Assembly (NCBI RefSeq): GCF_029960815.1
Contig: NZ_JASBRE010000001.1
Coordinates: forward strand, 62,001 to 126,000
DNA: 64,000 nt
Reading direction: 5' to 3'
From: Pseudomonas sp. AL03
GTDB lineage: Bacteria; Pseudomonadota; Gammaproteobacteria; Pseudomonadales; Pseudomonadaceae
The position numbers were made by a program, and so were the translations under genes. This document shows, one piece after another, positions 18,130 to 25,645 of the stretch (positions within the stretch are counted from its first letter, which is position 1; each line of letters starts with the position of its first letter). Under the pieces are notes generated by a model, which saw nothing but the letters and a program-made list of their open reading frames with translations, did no database searches and was not told where the DNA came from.

Positions 18130-18554
18130 TTACGAGGTGGCCGTAAAACTGAGTGCAGTACCTTGCTGTTCGTTAGGGTGCTGCCATGTTCTATAAATGT
18201 ATCGCGCTTTTTTTCTAAAAAACATGGCGGGTGAGTAGCGCGTAATTTAGAGCAATTTTAAAAAGCCTGCGCTCGTCTGCAAACTATGTTTTTACCCAAA
18301 GACAACGATCTGTCCAAATACAGAAAAAAGAAGTTGGACAAGTTTGCGTACTTTCTAAATATCAACATGTCCAAGTGATTTAGTTGGCGGTGTCCGATCG
18401 AAGTATCCACTTAGCGGATGGGTTTGCAACATTACACTCATCTTTCAACTCGGTAACTGTGTTGCACTTAGCTCTTGCAACCGTCCTGTGCCGCCGGCTA
18501 AGTCAATAAAGCGAGTCGTGCTGCTGTGTCGAACATTTAATGTAGGTAAAAAAT
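18130..18554. other. Non-coding gap with repeated TGTCCAA motifs
   Basis: No gene recognised; AT-rich in the middle. TGTCCAA occurs at 18311-18317 and 18368-18374 and as its complement TTGGACA at 18334-18340. The promoter of the aldolase gene must lie here. The motifs share GACA/TGTC cores with the operator-like sites at 13917 and 19803, so they may be weaker sites of the same regulator. Confidence 0.45.
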
Positions 18555-19322
18555 ATGCGAGCAAACGGGTTACAGGAAGTATGGCAGCAGGGCAGATGCG
18601 CGTTGAATGCGTGGTTGTCGATAGGCTCCAGTTACAGCGCCGAGGTGGTGGCGCATTTGCCTTACGATGCGGTTACGGTTGACCTTCAACATGGCATGTT
18701 TGATATAGAGACAGCGCTCAGTATGCTGCAAGCAATCTCAACTACGGCTGCAGTGCCCATGGTGCGGGTGCCAGCCAATACTGCCTGGCTAATTCAGAAA
18801 GTGCTCGACATGGGGGCATATGGTGTCATCTGTCCTATGATCGACACGCGCGACCAGTGCGAAGCTTTCGTAAGAACGATGCGTTATCCCCCTCATGGCG
18901 ACCGCAGTTATGGCCCGGCGCGCGGTATTTTATATGGCGGTGCCGATTACGTTAACGGTGCTGATGAAGCCGTGCTGTCGTGGGCAATGATGGAAACTAA
19001 GCTGGCATTGGAAAATCTTGAACAGATCGCTAGCGTACCGGGTTTGCATGGTCTTTACATTGGACCTAGCGATTTGTCCATGACGCTGGAAGGTGTGATT
19101 AGTAATCCACTCTCACCACGAGTAATCAGGGAACTAGAGCGCGTTATCCAGGTTGCCCGCGCTCATAATCTGCGCGTCGGCATTTTTTGTCCGGATGTGG
19201 CTTTCGCACGTGTGATGGTGGCGTCTGGTTGCGATTTGGTGACAGTGATGAACGATGCCGGTTTGCTGCGCAAGGCCACGGGAGCAATCATTGCGGAAAT
19301 GCAGATAACCGCCGACCTATAA
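18555..19322 (+). CDS. HpcH/HpaI-family aldolase
   Basis: 255 residues, a metal-dependent class II pyruvate aldolase of the HpaI family. Visible motifs: YDAVTVDLQHGMFD near the start (with the His that acts in catalysis), VRVPANTAW with the Arg that contacts pyruvate, MMETKLALENL with the metal-binding Glu, and LYIGPSDLSMTL with the metal-binding Asp. It would cleave a 2-keto-3-deoxy or 4-hydroxy-2-oxo acid into pyruvate and an aldehyde, the expected end step of a sugar-acid route fed by the upstream oxidoreductases. TAGGT precedes ATG 18555. A hairpin follows the stop. Confidence 0.9.
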   Translation: MRANGLQEVWQQGRCALNAWLSIGSSYSAEVVAHLPYDAVTVDLQHGMFDIETALSMLQAISTTAAVPMVRVPANTAWLIQKVLDMGAYGVICPMIDTRDQCEAFVRTMRYPPHGDRSYGPARGILYGGADYVNGADEAVLSWAMMETKLALENLEQIASVPGLHGLYIGPSDLSMTLEGVISNPLSPRVIRELERVIQVARAHNLRVGIFCPDVAFARVMVASGCDLVTVMNDAGLLRKATGAIIAEMQITADL

Positions 19323-19333
19323 ACAGTGCGATG

Positions 19334-19365
19334 TTCCTGACCTATTACATGTAATGGGTCAGGAA
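19334..19365. terminator. Hairpin between convergent aldolase and VOC genes
   Basis: Long near-perfect palindrome TTCCTGACC(t)ATTAC / GTAAT(g)GGTCAGGAA with a 2-base centre. No strong T-run; its position between converging genes suggests a shared transcript end. Confidence 0.6.
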
Positions 19366-19378
19366 TAACTATCAGGCC

Positions 19379-19765
19379 TTAGGATCCGAGTTTTTCACCA
19401 CGGATATTGATTTCGATGCGGATGCCATTTGGATCGATAACATATATCTGTGCCAGATTTAATGTCGGCGATTCCACTGTTTCGAATTCAATGCCGAGAT
19501 TACGCAGATGGTGACAAAATGCTACGTAATCGTGCCCCTCAAAAGCGACATGATCGATGGCGCCTGTTTTTCCAGATTGATCGACTTCGACGAAATTTAT
19601 ATGAATGGCCGCCACATCGCCTACGTAAATCCAGGTTCCTGGTCGGCTGACGTCGGGGCGGCGGTGTGGGGCGTTTTCCAGCCCTAGGGCCTCAGTGTAA
19701 AACCTGACGGTCTCTTCCGGTTTTACGGTTTCTATATTGTAATGCTCCAGCTTACTAAGTTTCAT
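19379..19765 (-). CDS. VOC-family (glyoxalase/dioxygenase fold) protein
   Basis: 128 residues, start at the ATG at 19765 (AGGTG 6 bases upstream); a GTG at 19774 is an alternative. Two beta-alpha-beta-beta-beta modules. Candidate metal ligands are His in KLEHYNI, His in AIDHVAF and Glu near the end (IRIEINI), the usual pattern of glyoxalase I-like and isomerase-like VOC enzymes. The reaction is unknown. It is divergent from the GntR regulator with an operator-like site between them, so it belongs to the same regulon and may act on an intermediate of the sugar route. Confidence 0.75.
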   Translation of the reverse strand: MKLSKLEHYNIETVKPEETVRFYTEALGLENAPHRRPDVSRPGTWIYVGDVAAIHINFVEVDQSGKTGAIDHVAFEGHDYVAFCHHLRNLGIEFETVESPTLNLAQIYVIDPNGIRIEINIRGEKLGS

Positions 19766-19802
19766 ATTGGGCACCTTTTGTTATGGAATTTCACTGTGGA
19801 CA

Positions 19803-19825
19803 TTGTCGGACAAATTGTCAACAAT
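19803..19825. promoter_or_regulatory. Operator-like site of the sugar locus, copy 2
   Basis: TTGTCGGACAA directly followed by ATTGTCAACAAT. Read on the other strand it gives ATTGTTGACAA then TTGTC, the same arrangement as the site at 13917. It sits between the VOC and GntR genes, where an autoregulated GntR protein would bind. Confidence 0.6.
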
Positions 19826-19883
19826 ACATTTACCACTATCGTTGAAGAATTTTTGGTATTATGCCGGCAGTAAATTGCACTTA

Positions 19884-19939
19884 GGGCTTACGTAAACAGT
19901 GCTGGAAAAAGGGCATGCCAGCGCTGCATACGTAAGCCC
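19884..19939. repeat. Long hairpin in the leader of the GntR gene
   Basis: Outer arms GGGCTTACGTA / TACGTAAGCCC are perfect over 11 bp. A second stem inside (CAGTGCTGG / CCAGCGCTG) has one mismatch. It lies 40 bases before the regulator start and may be a leader RNA structure or the trace of a small mobile sequence. Confidence 0.65.
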
Positions 19940-19978
19940 CCGGCAATCAAAAAAATCAGGAAAATCTGAGGATCTGGA

Positions 19979-20632
19979 ATGCGTGCAGATGTAGTTCAGC
20001 AGTTGGAAGAAGAAATTGTTTTTGGCATTCTTCATTCAAAAGAGAAGCTGGTCGAAGAGGATTTGGCTGCACGATTCAATGAAAAACGTCACGTCATCCG
20101 GGATGTGCTCGAGGATCTGCACGCTGCCGGATTAATCACGCGCATCCCGAATCGCGGTGCATTTGTACGCGAACTGACGCCGACTGAAGTGACCGAAATC
20201 TATGAGGTGCGGGAGGTAATGGAAGTCGCCGCTGCAATGCGTACGCCGCTGCCAGCGCCAGAACCGATCTTGACGAAAATGCGGGAGATTCAAAATCGCC
20301 ATTCGGCCGCCATTGCTGCAGGAGATCTGCGTGCAGTGTTCTATCTGAATATCGAATTTCATCAAGCCCAATATTCCGCCTGTAATAATAGCAAGCTGGT
20401 CGAGATCATTGTTGATTGCGCCAAACAGGCCCACCTGATCAGGGCAGTCAAATACGCAGATCCAGGACATCTGAAAAAAGTGGAGAGGGATCACTTGGCG
20501 ATTCTGGCGGCGATGAGCGGCACTGATCGGCAAGCTTTGATCGAAGTGGTGAAAGCACATTTGCCGGACTCTCCCAATGCTTATATTCGTGCTTACGAAC
20601 AGCGCTACGGGACGCGCCACGACAGTGTTTAG
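19979..20632 (+). CDS. GntR-family transcriptional regulator, FCD type
   Basis: 217 residues. The N-terminal winged helix (about 1-70) contains EEDLAARFNEKRHVIRDVLEDLHAAGLI, the typical GntR recognition segment, split here by an unusual NEKRHV in place of the common VSRTPV. The C-terminal FCD domain (about 80-210) is helical, with candidate metal ligands Asp/His in LNIEFHQ and His in VERDHLAI. FCD regulators usually repress catabolic genes and are released by a sugar acid or similar effector. Paired operator-like sites at 13917 and 19803 make it the likely controller of the 12.7-19.8 kb locus. GAGGA lies before ATG 19979. Confidence 0.85.
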   Translation: MRADVVQQLEEEIVFGILHSKEKLVEEDLAARFNEKRHVIRDVLEDLHAAGLITRIPNRGAFVRELTPTEVTEIYEVREVMEVAAAMRTPLPAPEPILTKMREIQNRHSAAIAAGDLRAVFYLNIEFHQAQYSACNNSKLVEIIVDCAKQAHLIRAVKYADPGHLKKVERDHLAILAAMSGTDRQALIEVVKAHLPDSPNAYIRAYEQRYGTRHDSV

Positions 20633-20768
20633 TGAGGCCTGAGGAAACTCTGAGCTAGAGAAAGGTGCGGTTTTGGGGTTTGGGTTAAACACCGCGCTGC
20701 AGGCCACGTTATTTCCCTTGGTGAACCTGTGGATGATGCGAAAACGGGTGTTGGATGGTGAAACATGA
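20633..20768 (+). other. Unidentified short coding remnant
   Basis: An open stretch ends at 20768 and reads GLNTALQATLFPLVNLWMMR, then KRVLDGET and a stop. The tail loosely resembles the C-terminus of IS5-type transposases, but the piece is too short to assign. No start or ribosome site is visible. Confidence 0.25.
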
Positions 20769-20810
20769 GCTTCATGTTGCAAGCCCATCAGCTGAGTGAA
20801 TTCCTCGATC

Positions 20811-21110
20811 CTACCTATTCGTTTCTGCGGTCACAGCCGATAATGGCTGGCGGCTGATGCGATTGGCGATGCCAGTGAGGAATTGCAGCAGGTCTTCGTC
20901 GCTCACTTCGGCACCAAAGATGTCGTTGAGCGCCTGGATGATCTCCGACAAGCGCTTCTTCTCTTTGTCACTGCCAGCCGCAATCGCCGGGTCAAGGCCA
21001 TAGTCACCGCTCTCTTCGCTGTGCCGCAACTGATGCTCGGGCTTGTCTGCGCTTGTCGGGCTGGAAAAATCCGGCATCAGATCCAGCTGCTCGGTGTAGT
21101 CGTCCTCTGA
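20811..21110 (-). pseudogene. hsdR: C-terminal fragment of a type I restriction HsdR subunit
   Basis: A minus-strand frame reads DDYTEQLDLMPDF, then DYGLDPAIAAGSDKEKKRLSEI and ALNDIFGAEVSDEDLLQFL. This is the conserved helical tail of EcoKI/SNF2-type HsdR proteins. Upstream residues in a different frame (AARYQAAFDKVTNVIERD, about 21120-21180) look like further hsdR sequence broken by a frameshift. The rest of the gene is missing. It belongs to a different subfamily from the intact hsdR at 29453 and lies outside the present island, so it marks an older restriction locus. Confidence 0.6.
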
Positions 21111-21450
21111 AAGCCCAGTTCGTCCCGTTCTATCACGTTCGTCACTTTGTCAAAGGCTGCTTGGTAACGAGCAGCATACTGCCGCGCACGTCAGCTGGGC
21201 CAACGTTAGGCTATCTATTTTGAGTGTCCGTCTGACTTCACGTCGGCCGTTAAGGAGCAAGCGCAGGTGCTGAGAATAACAAGACGGAAGTAGAAGGTTC
21301 CGTGGCGGTTGAGAGTCAGATAAGAAGGGTTGCGCTGCATGGTAGGCACCGGAAATGCCTCACCTGAATGTCACACCTCAGTGGCGCACTAGCTGAAACG
21401 CTAGCCCTGGACAGCACAACGCCCCACGAATGGGGCGCTGTGCAAGGATA
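21111..21450. other. Non-coding debris and hairpin before the island border
   Basis: No intact gene. The first about 80 bases probably still belong to the hsdR remnant. At 21414-21443 a hairpin GCACAaCGCCCC / GGGGCGcTGTGC with loop acgaat sits just before the border sequence; it may have been part of the original downstream region of ssrA. Confidence 0.4.
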
Positions 21451-21475
21451 GTGGTGGGCCGGGGTAATCTGAACT
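21451..21475. other. Candidate left attachment site of the island (degenerate ssrA 3' end)
   Basis: GTGGTGGgCCGGGGtaATCTGAAC resembles the ssrA end at 40217 (GTGGTGGAGCCGGGGGG then ATTTGAAC) with several differences. The match is not exact, so it is a decayed or imperfect att copy. The identical arm repeats 50 bases inside support this border. Confidence 0.5.
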
Positions 21476-21525
21476 GGTAACGTAACTTTATGATTTTGTT
21501 ATAAAAAAATAAGTTAATTTATGAG

Positions 21526-21547
21526 TTGGAATACCTTTTGGAATACC
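21526..21547. repeat. Integrase arm-type repeats, left end
   Basis: Two copies of TTGGAATACC at 21526 and 21538, 12 bases apart. The same motif with the same spacing and orientation occurs at the right end (40083 and 40095), next to the integrase gene. Confidence 0.7.
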
Positions 21548-21558
21548 GTCCTTCCAAT

Positions 21559-22383
21559 CTAAAACTTTCTTAAGGCCTGTCCGAGCTGCAGGCCGGTCTC
21601 CGCCTCATTGAGAATGAGCTGCTCGAGGATTTTCGTCCTGGACAGTTTATGCTCTTGAGCGAGCTTATCGAGGGTGGTGTTAACTTCGTTGGAGAGTACA
21701 AAATTGTACTGCTTCTTAGTGGGTGAGTTCTCTCGCGTCTTTTGTGTGCTCCAGCGCCGTTTGATTTTGGCAGTGTAGAGTTCCTTCTCGCCTGGGGTCG
21801 CATCGCGACGGTCAAAAAACTCCAGCAGCTCGCTGTGGCGTGTGAAAGGAGGGGCGCTTCGGGTTAGTTGAGGCTGGTGCGTCTTCATCCAGTCCCAAGC
21901 CAGTGAGCATTTTGCTTCCTCGTCCTTTCCCTTGAACCAGTTGAATAGTTTGTCGTGTTGTAGGTGTTCACGCCATGCATGTTCGAGGTCGCTCAAAGCC
22001 ATTTTCTTGTCGCTTAGGCGGGCGTTCCAGAGGTCAAAAACTGCGATTACTTGTTGCCGGATCGGCAACGTTTCTAGTGGCTGTGGAAGTCTCATTTCAC
22101 CTATGAATTGTAGGGTTTTTCGTACTATCCAGGCCGGCTGTCGACCATCCTTCAAGACCCATCGGAAGTCATCGTCGGGTAGAAGCTGCGTGCCCTTGGC
22201 ATGTTCGAGTGCCGCAATGAGCTTTGAGGTGAGGTGCGCAGCTATCTGACTTCGCATGACCGTGCTGTTGAGTTGGCAATCGTCAAAGTCGATTCCTTCA
22301 TTTGACAGCGTATGCCATAGCCAAACGATCTCCCTCACGGGCATCTTCATCGCGCGAAGGGGGGCGTTTTCGACGCTGCTCAT
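21559..22383 (-). CDS. Island protein with C-terminal ribbon-helix-helix-like domain
   Basis: 274 residues; start at 22383 (GGGAGA 5 bases upstream) rather than the ATG 10 codons earlier. I do not recognise the N-terminal 200 residues, which are helical, rich in Trp and charged (IVWLWHTLSNEG, AWIVRKTLQFIGEM). The last about 45 residues (QYNFVLSNEVNTTLDKLAQE, then HKLSRTKILEQLILN) have the strand-helix-helix pattern of RHH DNA-binding proteins. It lies just inside the left border, facing out, with AT-rich DNA containing repeated TATAGATGT upstream. It may be a DNA-binding protein of the element (partition, excision or repression); this is inference. Confidence 0.55.
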   Translation of the reverse strand: MSSVENAPLRAMKMPVREIVWLWHTLSNEGIDFDDCQLNSTVMRSQIAAHLTSKLIAALEHAKGTQLLPDDDFRWVLKDGRQPAWIVRKTLQFIGEMRLPQPLETLPIRQQVIAVFDLWNARLSDKKMALSDLEHAWREHLQHDKLFNWFKGKDEEAKCSLAWDWMKTHQPQLTRSAPPFTRHSELLEFFDRRDATPGEKELYTAKIKRRWSTQKTRENSPTKKQYNFVLSNEVNTTLDKLAQEHKLSRTKILEQLILNEAETGLQLGQALRKF

Positions 22384-22819
22384 TTTAATCTCCCAGGGGC
22401 TTTTATAGGACAAAAATAGATGATTTTTAGCGTGATTATATAATTTTTTATAGATGTATAATAGTTTGATTATAGATGTCTAGAAAATGTATTGAATGTC
22501 CAGGTTTCAAGGGTTTGTAGCCTTTAAAAAGCTTTCCATAAAGCCCGCACGGTTCCAGATGCTCAGGGCTTCACTGAAGTCGCGGCAATCTTGAGTTTTC
22601 CTGATGCGAGAAGGAGCATTGCAAGCTGACGAGCCTAGGCAGAGATTCATGGCTAGATAGACGAGCATTTGCTTTGCAGTAATAAGGCAAAGTGCAAGGT
22701 AGAGAAAGCAAGGGGGAGGTGCTAACTAAGGCAAAGAACCTAGGCTTTGTTCTATGCGGATGACAAAGTTTTTTCTAACCGCCCCTGCAGATCCTCTGAG
22801 CCAATAGAGGAGCCTGCTC
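22384..22819. other. AT-rich regulatory gap with TATAGATGT direct repeats
   Basis: No gene seen. TTATAGATGT occurs at 22448-22457 and 22470-22479, exactly 22 bases apart, with a related ATAGATGAT near 22418. This spacing (two helical turns) fits an operator for a dimeric or tetrameric RHH protein such as the leftward gene. The remainder, up to the AlpA-like gene, is featureless. Confidence 0.45.
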
Positions 22820-23047
22820 ATGAGGATCATCCGCCTGAAAGAAGTCATAGATTCGACCGGCCTGGCCCGGTCAACTATTTACAAGTACATCGGGGAGGGC
22901 ACCTTCCCGAAGCCGGTATCACTGGGCGACCGCTGTGTCGGCTGGGTCGACAGCGAAGTGCATGATTGGATTCTGGCAAGGATCGAGGAGCGTGATCTGG
23001 CTGAGAACGCTTCAGCACGACCTGGTCGCCTGAGCATGGTCAGCTAG
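22820..23047 (+). CDS. AlpA-family phage-type transcriptional regulator
   Basis: 75 residues. The opening IRLKEVIDSTGLARSTIYKY is the helix-turn-helix signature of AlpA/MerR-like regulators; FPKPVSLGDRCVGWVDSEV is the wing-like segment. AlpA proteins switch on the integrase or excisionase of P4-like elements, which matches the P4-type integrase at the other end of this island. A stem-loop follows the stop. Confidence 0.85.
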   Translation: MRIIRLKEVIDSTGLARSTIYKYIGEGTFPKPVSLGDRCVGWVDSEVHDWILARIEERDLAENASARPGRLSMVS

Positions 23048-23060
23048 AAACCACCATTTA

Positions 23061-23091
23061 CGCCATGACCGGTTGGTAGCTGGTCATGGCG
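23061..23091 (+). terminator. Hairpin after the AlpA-like gene
   Basis: Ten-base arms CGCCATGACC / GGTCATGGCG with an 11-base loop, then TTTATG. It is probably the transcript end. The remaining gap to 23384 holds no recognised gene. Confidence 0.65.
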
Positions 23092-23384
23092 TTTATGCCG
23101 CATGGAAGAATTCGGAATTCTCAGCTAACTCTCCCAGGCTGCGATTTGGCAAATCTCTCGGCGGGCAGGGCAATGTTGCTCCCCATTGCCAGGTCTCGCT
23201 GGGAGGGTTGGTAATGGGTTGAGCTGCTTCTAGTGATATAGCTATTTACTATCAATAACTAACCATTCAATAGCCATTTGAGCTTACTCAGTACGACACC
23301 TACTGCAGAGGTAGGGATAGGTCGTTGGTTAAAAAATACACAACACGGGCCTGTTATGCACAATAAGCAACCAGGTACCCATCC

Positions 23385-24356
23385 ATGACCAATCGCAAGA
23401 CTTACACCTACTTTTCCCAATCAGACATTGCCCTTCAGATCGAGCGACTTGTCCAGGCTATCGAGGATTTCGATTCACCGGCATTCCGCATCAAGCAAAC
23501 CCGCACAGGGTACGAACGCGTGCAAGAGACCAGACTCTCTCGATACTTCGATCACATCCAGCAGATGGTCGACCTATTCGAAGGCCGTATCGAATATAGC
23601 TACAGCGAGCATCTGCAAGCGTTCAGGGAGGCCTGTCAGGATATCGGGCTAGAGCGTCACCCCAGTGGTCCTGCCTGCCTTAATGAAAGGGGTACGGCCT
23701 ACCTTGATCATCATCACAGCATGAACGTCTTGGTCGCCCGAATCCGTCAGTTGACTCGTGAGCGGTGGTATCTCCGCAGGAAGCACGACCTCCGCCGCCA
23801 AGCCAAGGAGCAGGAGATCCAAGTCTGCGACTACGCCGATGCCTTATGTGAGTTCTACTCGCGCATCACCATCATCAGGGTCGACTTCCACTACCGTTCC
23901 GAGGCACAGGCCAGGCTGCGAGTCGAGCGCGTGTTCGATGACCTGGATAAACTGATCTACGAGCACAGGCGTAACCCAGTCTTCGAGCACCTCATCGGCC
24001 ACATGTACTCAGTGGAACAAGGCGATCGAAATGATGGTGGGGGCTACCACATTCATGCTGCCTACTTCTTCAATGGCAACGAGGTGCGTGGAGATGTCTA
24101 CAAGGCCATTCAGCTCGGCGAGCTGTGGGAAGACGTCACGCAGGGCCAGGGCTACATGTACAGCTGCAACCACGATAAGGATCAGTACGGTGACGACTGT
24201 GGTATCGGTCGCATCGAGAGGAGTGATCGAGCGATTCGGCGCCATGTCCACAAGGTGGTGAAGTATCTCGTCAAAGATGCTCAGCACCTGCGCTTGAGGC
24301 CTGAGGGCGCTCGATGCCTGCGGACTGGTCAGCTGAAACGTCCTCGTCGAGGGTAG
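23385..24356 (+). CDS. YagK/YfjJ C-terminal domain (inovirus Gp2-like) protein with HxH motif
   Basis: 323 residues. The C-terminal half (about 150-315) matches the YagK/YfjJ or inovirus Gp2 type found in P4-like elements and filamentous phages: TIIRVDFHYRSEAQARLRVE, then HLIGHMYSVEQGD and YHIHAAYFFNG. The His-x-His within YHIHAAYF and a later Tyr (VVKYLVKDAQ) are arranged like the HUH and Tyr motifs of rolling-circle replication initiators, so a nicking or replication role is plausible but not proven. The N-terminal half is charged and helical. ATG 23385 lacks a clear ribosome site. Confidence 0.75.
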   Translation: MTNRKTYTYFSQSDIALQIERLVQAIEDFDSPAFRIKQTRTGYERVQETRLSRYFDHIQQMVDLFEGRIEYSYSEHLQAFREACQDIGLERHPSGPACLNERGTAYLDHHHSMNVLVARIRQLTRERWYLRRKHDLRRQAKEQEIQVCDYADALCEFYSRITIIRVDFHYRSEAQARLRVERVFDDLDKLIYEHRRNPVFEHLIGHMYSVEQGDRNDGGGYHIHAAYFFNGNEVRGDVYKAIQLGELWEDVTQGQGYMYSCNHDKDQYGDDCGIGRIERSDRAIRRHVHKVVKYLVKDAQHLRLRPEGARCLRTGQLKRPRRG

Positions 24357-24609
24357 CGGGCAGCGTCATCGTGCAGGGTGTTAACTGAGCCAGAATCCAG
24401 GGGGCTTGATGTGGTCGCTCCTGGTACGGCTGCGAACGGTGAGGTCATCGCTTTCGTCTTTCCTTACGACCGAAAAGAATCCGAAATTGGTAAACAACCA
24501 CATGGGAAGATCCGTCCTTAAAGTGAGGGGCTGAGCAGCGCAGAACCCGAAGATTGCCTTAGGCTATTACGAATCAAAATGATCTGTAAATATCGCTTTC
24601 GTGATTTTT
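24357..24609. other. Gap before the restriction locus
   Basis: No gene or structured RNA recognised. The promoter of the WYL regulator and restriction operon must lie at its right end. Confidence 0.4.
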
Positions 24610-24634
24610 AATTGCGGGTGTTGTGATCGCAATT
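24610..24634. promoter_or_regulatory. Inverted repeat at the WYL regulator start, probable autoregulatory operator
   Basis: AATTGCG, 11-base spacer, CGCAATT. It ends one base before an in-frame ATG (24636). WYL regulators of phage-defence loci (BrxR, CapW) bind inverted repeats upstream of their own genes. An operator here also suggests that the true start is the ATG at 24672. Confidence 0.6.
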
Positions 24635-24671
24635 TATGCTGTCCTCCGCTTTCACCACGACCAGCGTAGCC

Positions 24672-25556
24672 ATGACCACTGAAGTTCTCTCGCAGCTAAC
24701 GCAAGCCCAACGTGACCGCCTGGCTTACCTCGAATTGCGTCTGCGGTTTGTCGGAGAGATAGGGCGACAGGATCTGACTCAGCGTTTCGGTATTCAAACG
24801 GCTGCCGCCACGCGCGATCTAGCCACCTATCGCGAGCTGGCAGGCAACAACCTGGCATATGACCGTAGTAGCAAAATCTATACGCCAACCAAAGAGTTTC
24901 GGCCGATCTTCAGCTTCTCCGCTGACCGGGTACTGGCCTGGCTCGCAGAAGGGTTTGGCGATGGCGAGCCGGCAAGCAGTGCGCCGGGAGTCTCCTGCGT
25001 AACGTCCGGGCGGCTTACCCAGCCGGATCTGGACACGCTGGGTATTGTGACCCGCGCCATCTACCACCGCTGCCCTCTACGAGTGGAGTACTACTCCCTG
25101 GCTAGCGGCAAGACCCAGAGAGAAATTGTTCCCTTTGCCCTGATCGATACGGGCCTGCGCTGGCATGTACGTGGCTATGATCGCAAGCGCGAGGCATTCC
25201 GGGACTTCGTGATTACCCGCATCAGAAGGCCAAAACTGCTGACGGAGTCTCCTGTCGCTGAACACGAGCGCCCAGAACAGGATGTCCAGTGGAGTCGGAT
25301 ATTGGAGGTCGAGTTGGTGCCTCACCCGGATCAACCGCACTCGGATATCACTGCCATGGATTTTGGCATGAGCGATGGTGCGTTGCGCTTGAGGTTGCGT
25401 GGGGCAACTGCTGGTTACGTACTGCGTAAATGGAGCATCGACTGCTCGCCGGACCACCGCCTACGTGGTGCTGAATACCGACTTTGGCTGAAAGACCCGC
25501 TGCTGCTCTACGGGGTTGAGACGGCGGTGCTGGCACCTGGTTACCGCGTGGACTGA
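24672..25556 (+). CDS. WYL-domain transcriptional regulator (BrxR/CapW-like)
   Basis: 294 residues from ATG 24672; ATG 24636 would add 12 residues. The N-terminal winged helix (about 1-85) includes RLAYLELRLRFVGEIGRQDL and RFGIQTAAATRDLATYREL. The central WYL domain (about 125-200) carries PLRVEYYSLASGKTQREIVP, LRWHVRGYDRKREAFRDF and VITRIRR, which bind nucleotide-like ligands in this family. The C-terminal domain is the WCX type. BrxR and CapW repress defence operons until phage infection. The gene sits 89 bases before the hsd operon on the same strand, behind an inverted repeat, so it is likely the switch for the restriction system. Confidence 0.82.
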   Translation: MTTEVLSQLTQAQRDRLAYLELRLRFVGEIGRQDLTQRFGIQTAAATRDLATYRELAGNNLAYDRSSKIYTPTKEFRPIFSFSADRVLAWLAEGFGDGEPASSAPGVSCVTSGRLTQPDLDTLGIVTRAIYHRCPLRVEYYSLASGKTQREIVPFALIDTGLRWHVRGYDRKREAFRDFVITRIRRPKLLTESPVAEHERPEQDVQWSRILEVELVPHPDQPHSDITAMDFGMSDGALRLRLRGATAGYVLRKWSIDCSPDHRLRGAEYRLWLKDPLLLYGVETAVLAPGYRVD

Positions 25557-25645
25557 CCAGCGCGACTGCTTTAAAGCCAAGATGCGTAGTGCCTGTGGAC
25601 TTCCGCGCGTCTGGTGAACTGAAATCTTAGAGTGAATATTTGACC

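Noticed and set aside
21451..21475. tRNA gene at the left island border
   Set aside because: Only the end of a tRNA-like T-arm/acceptor is present; no D-arm, anticodon or 5' acceptor strand can be found. It is better read as a degenerate att copy.
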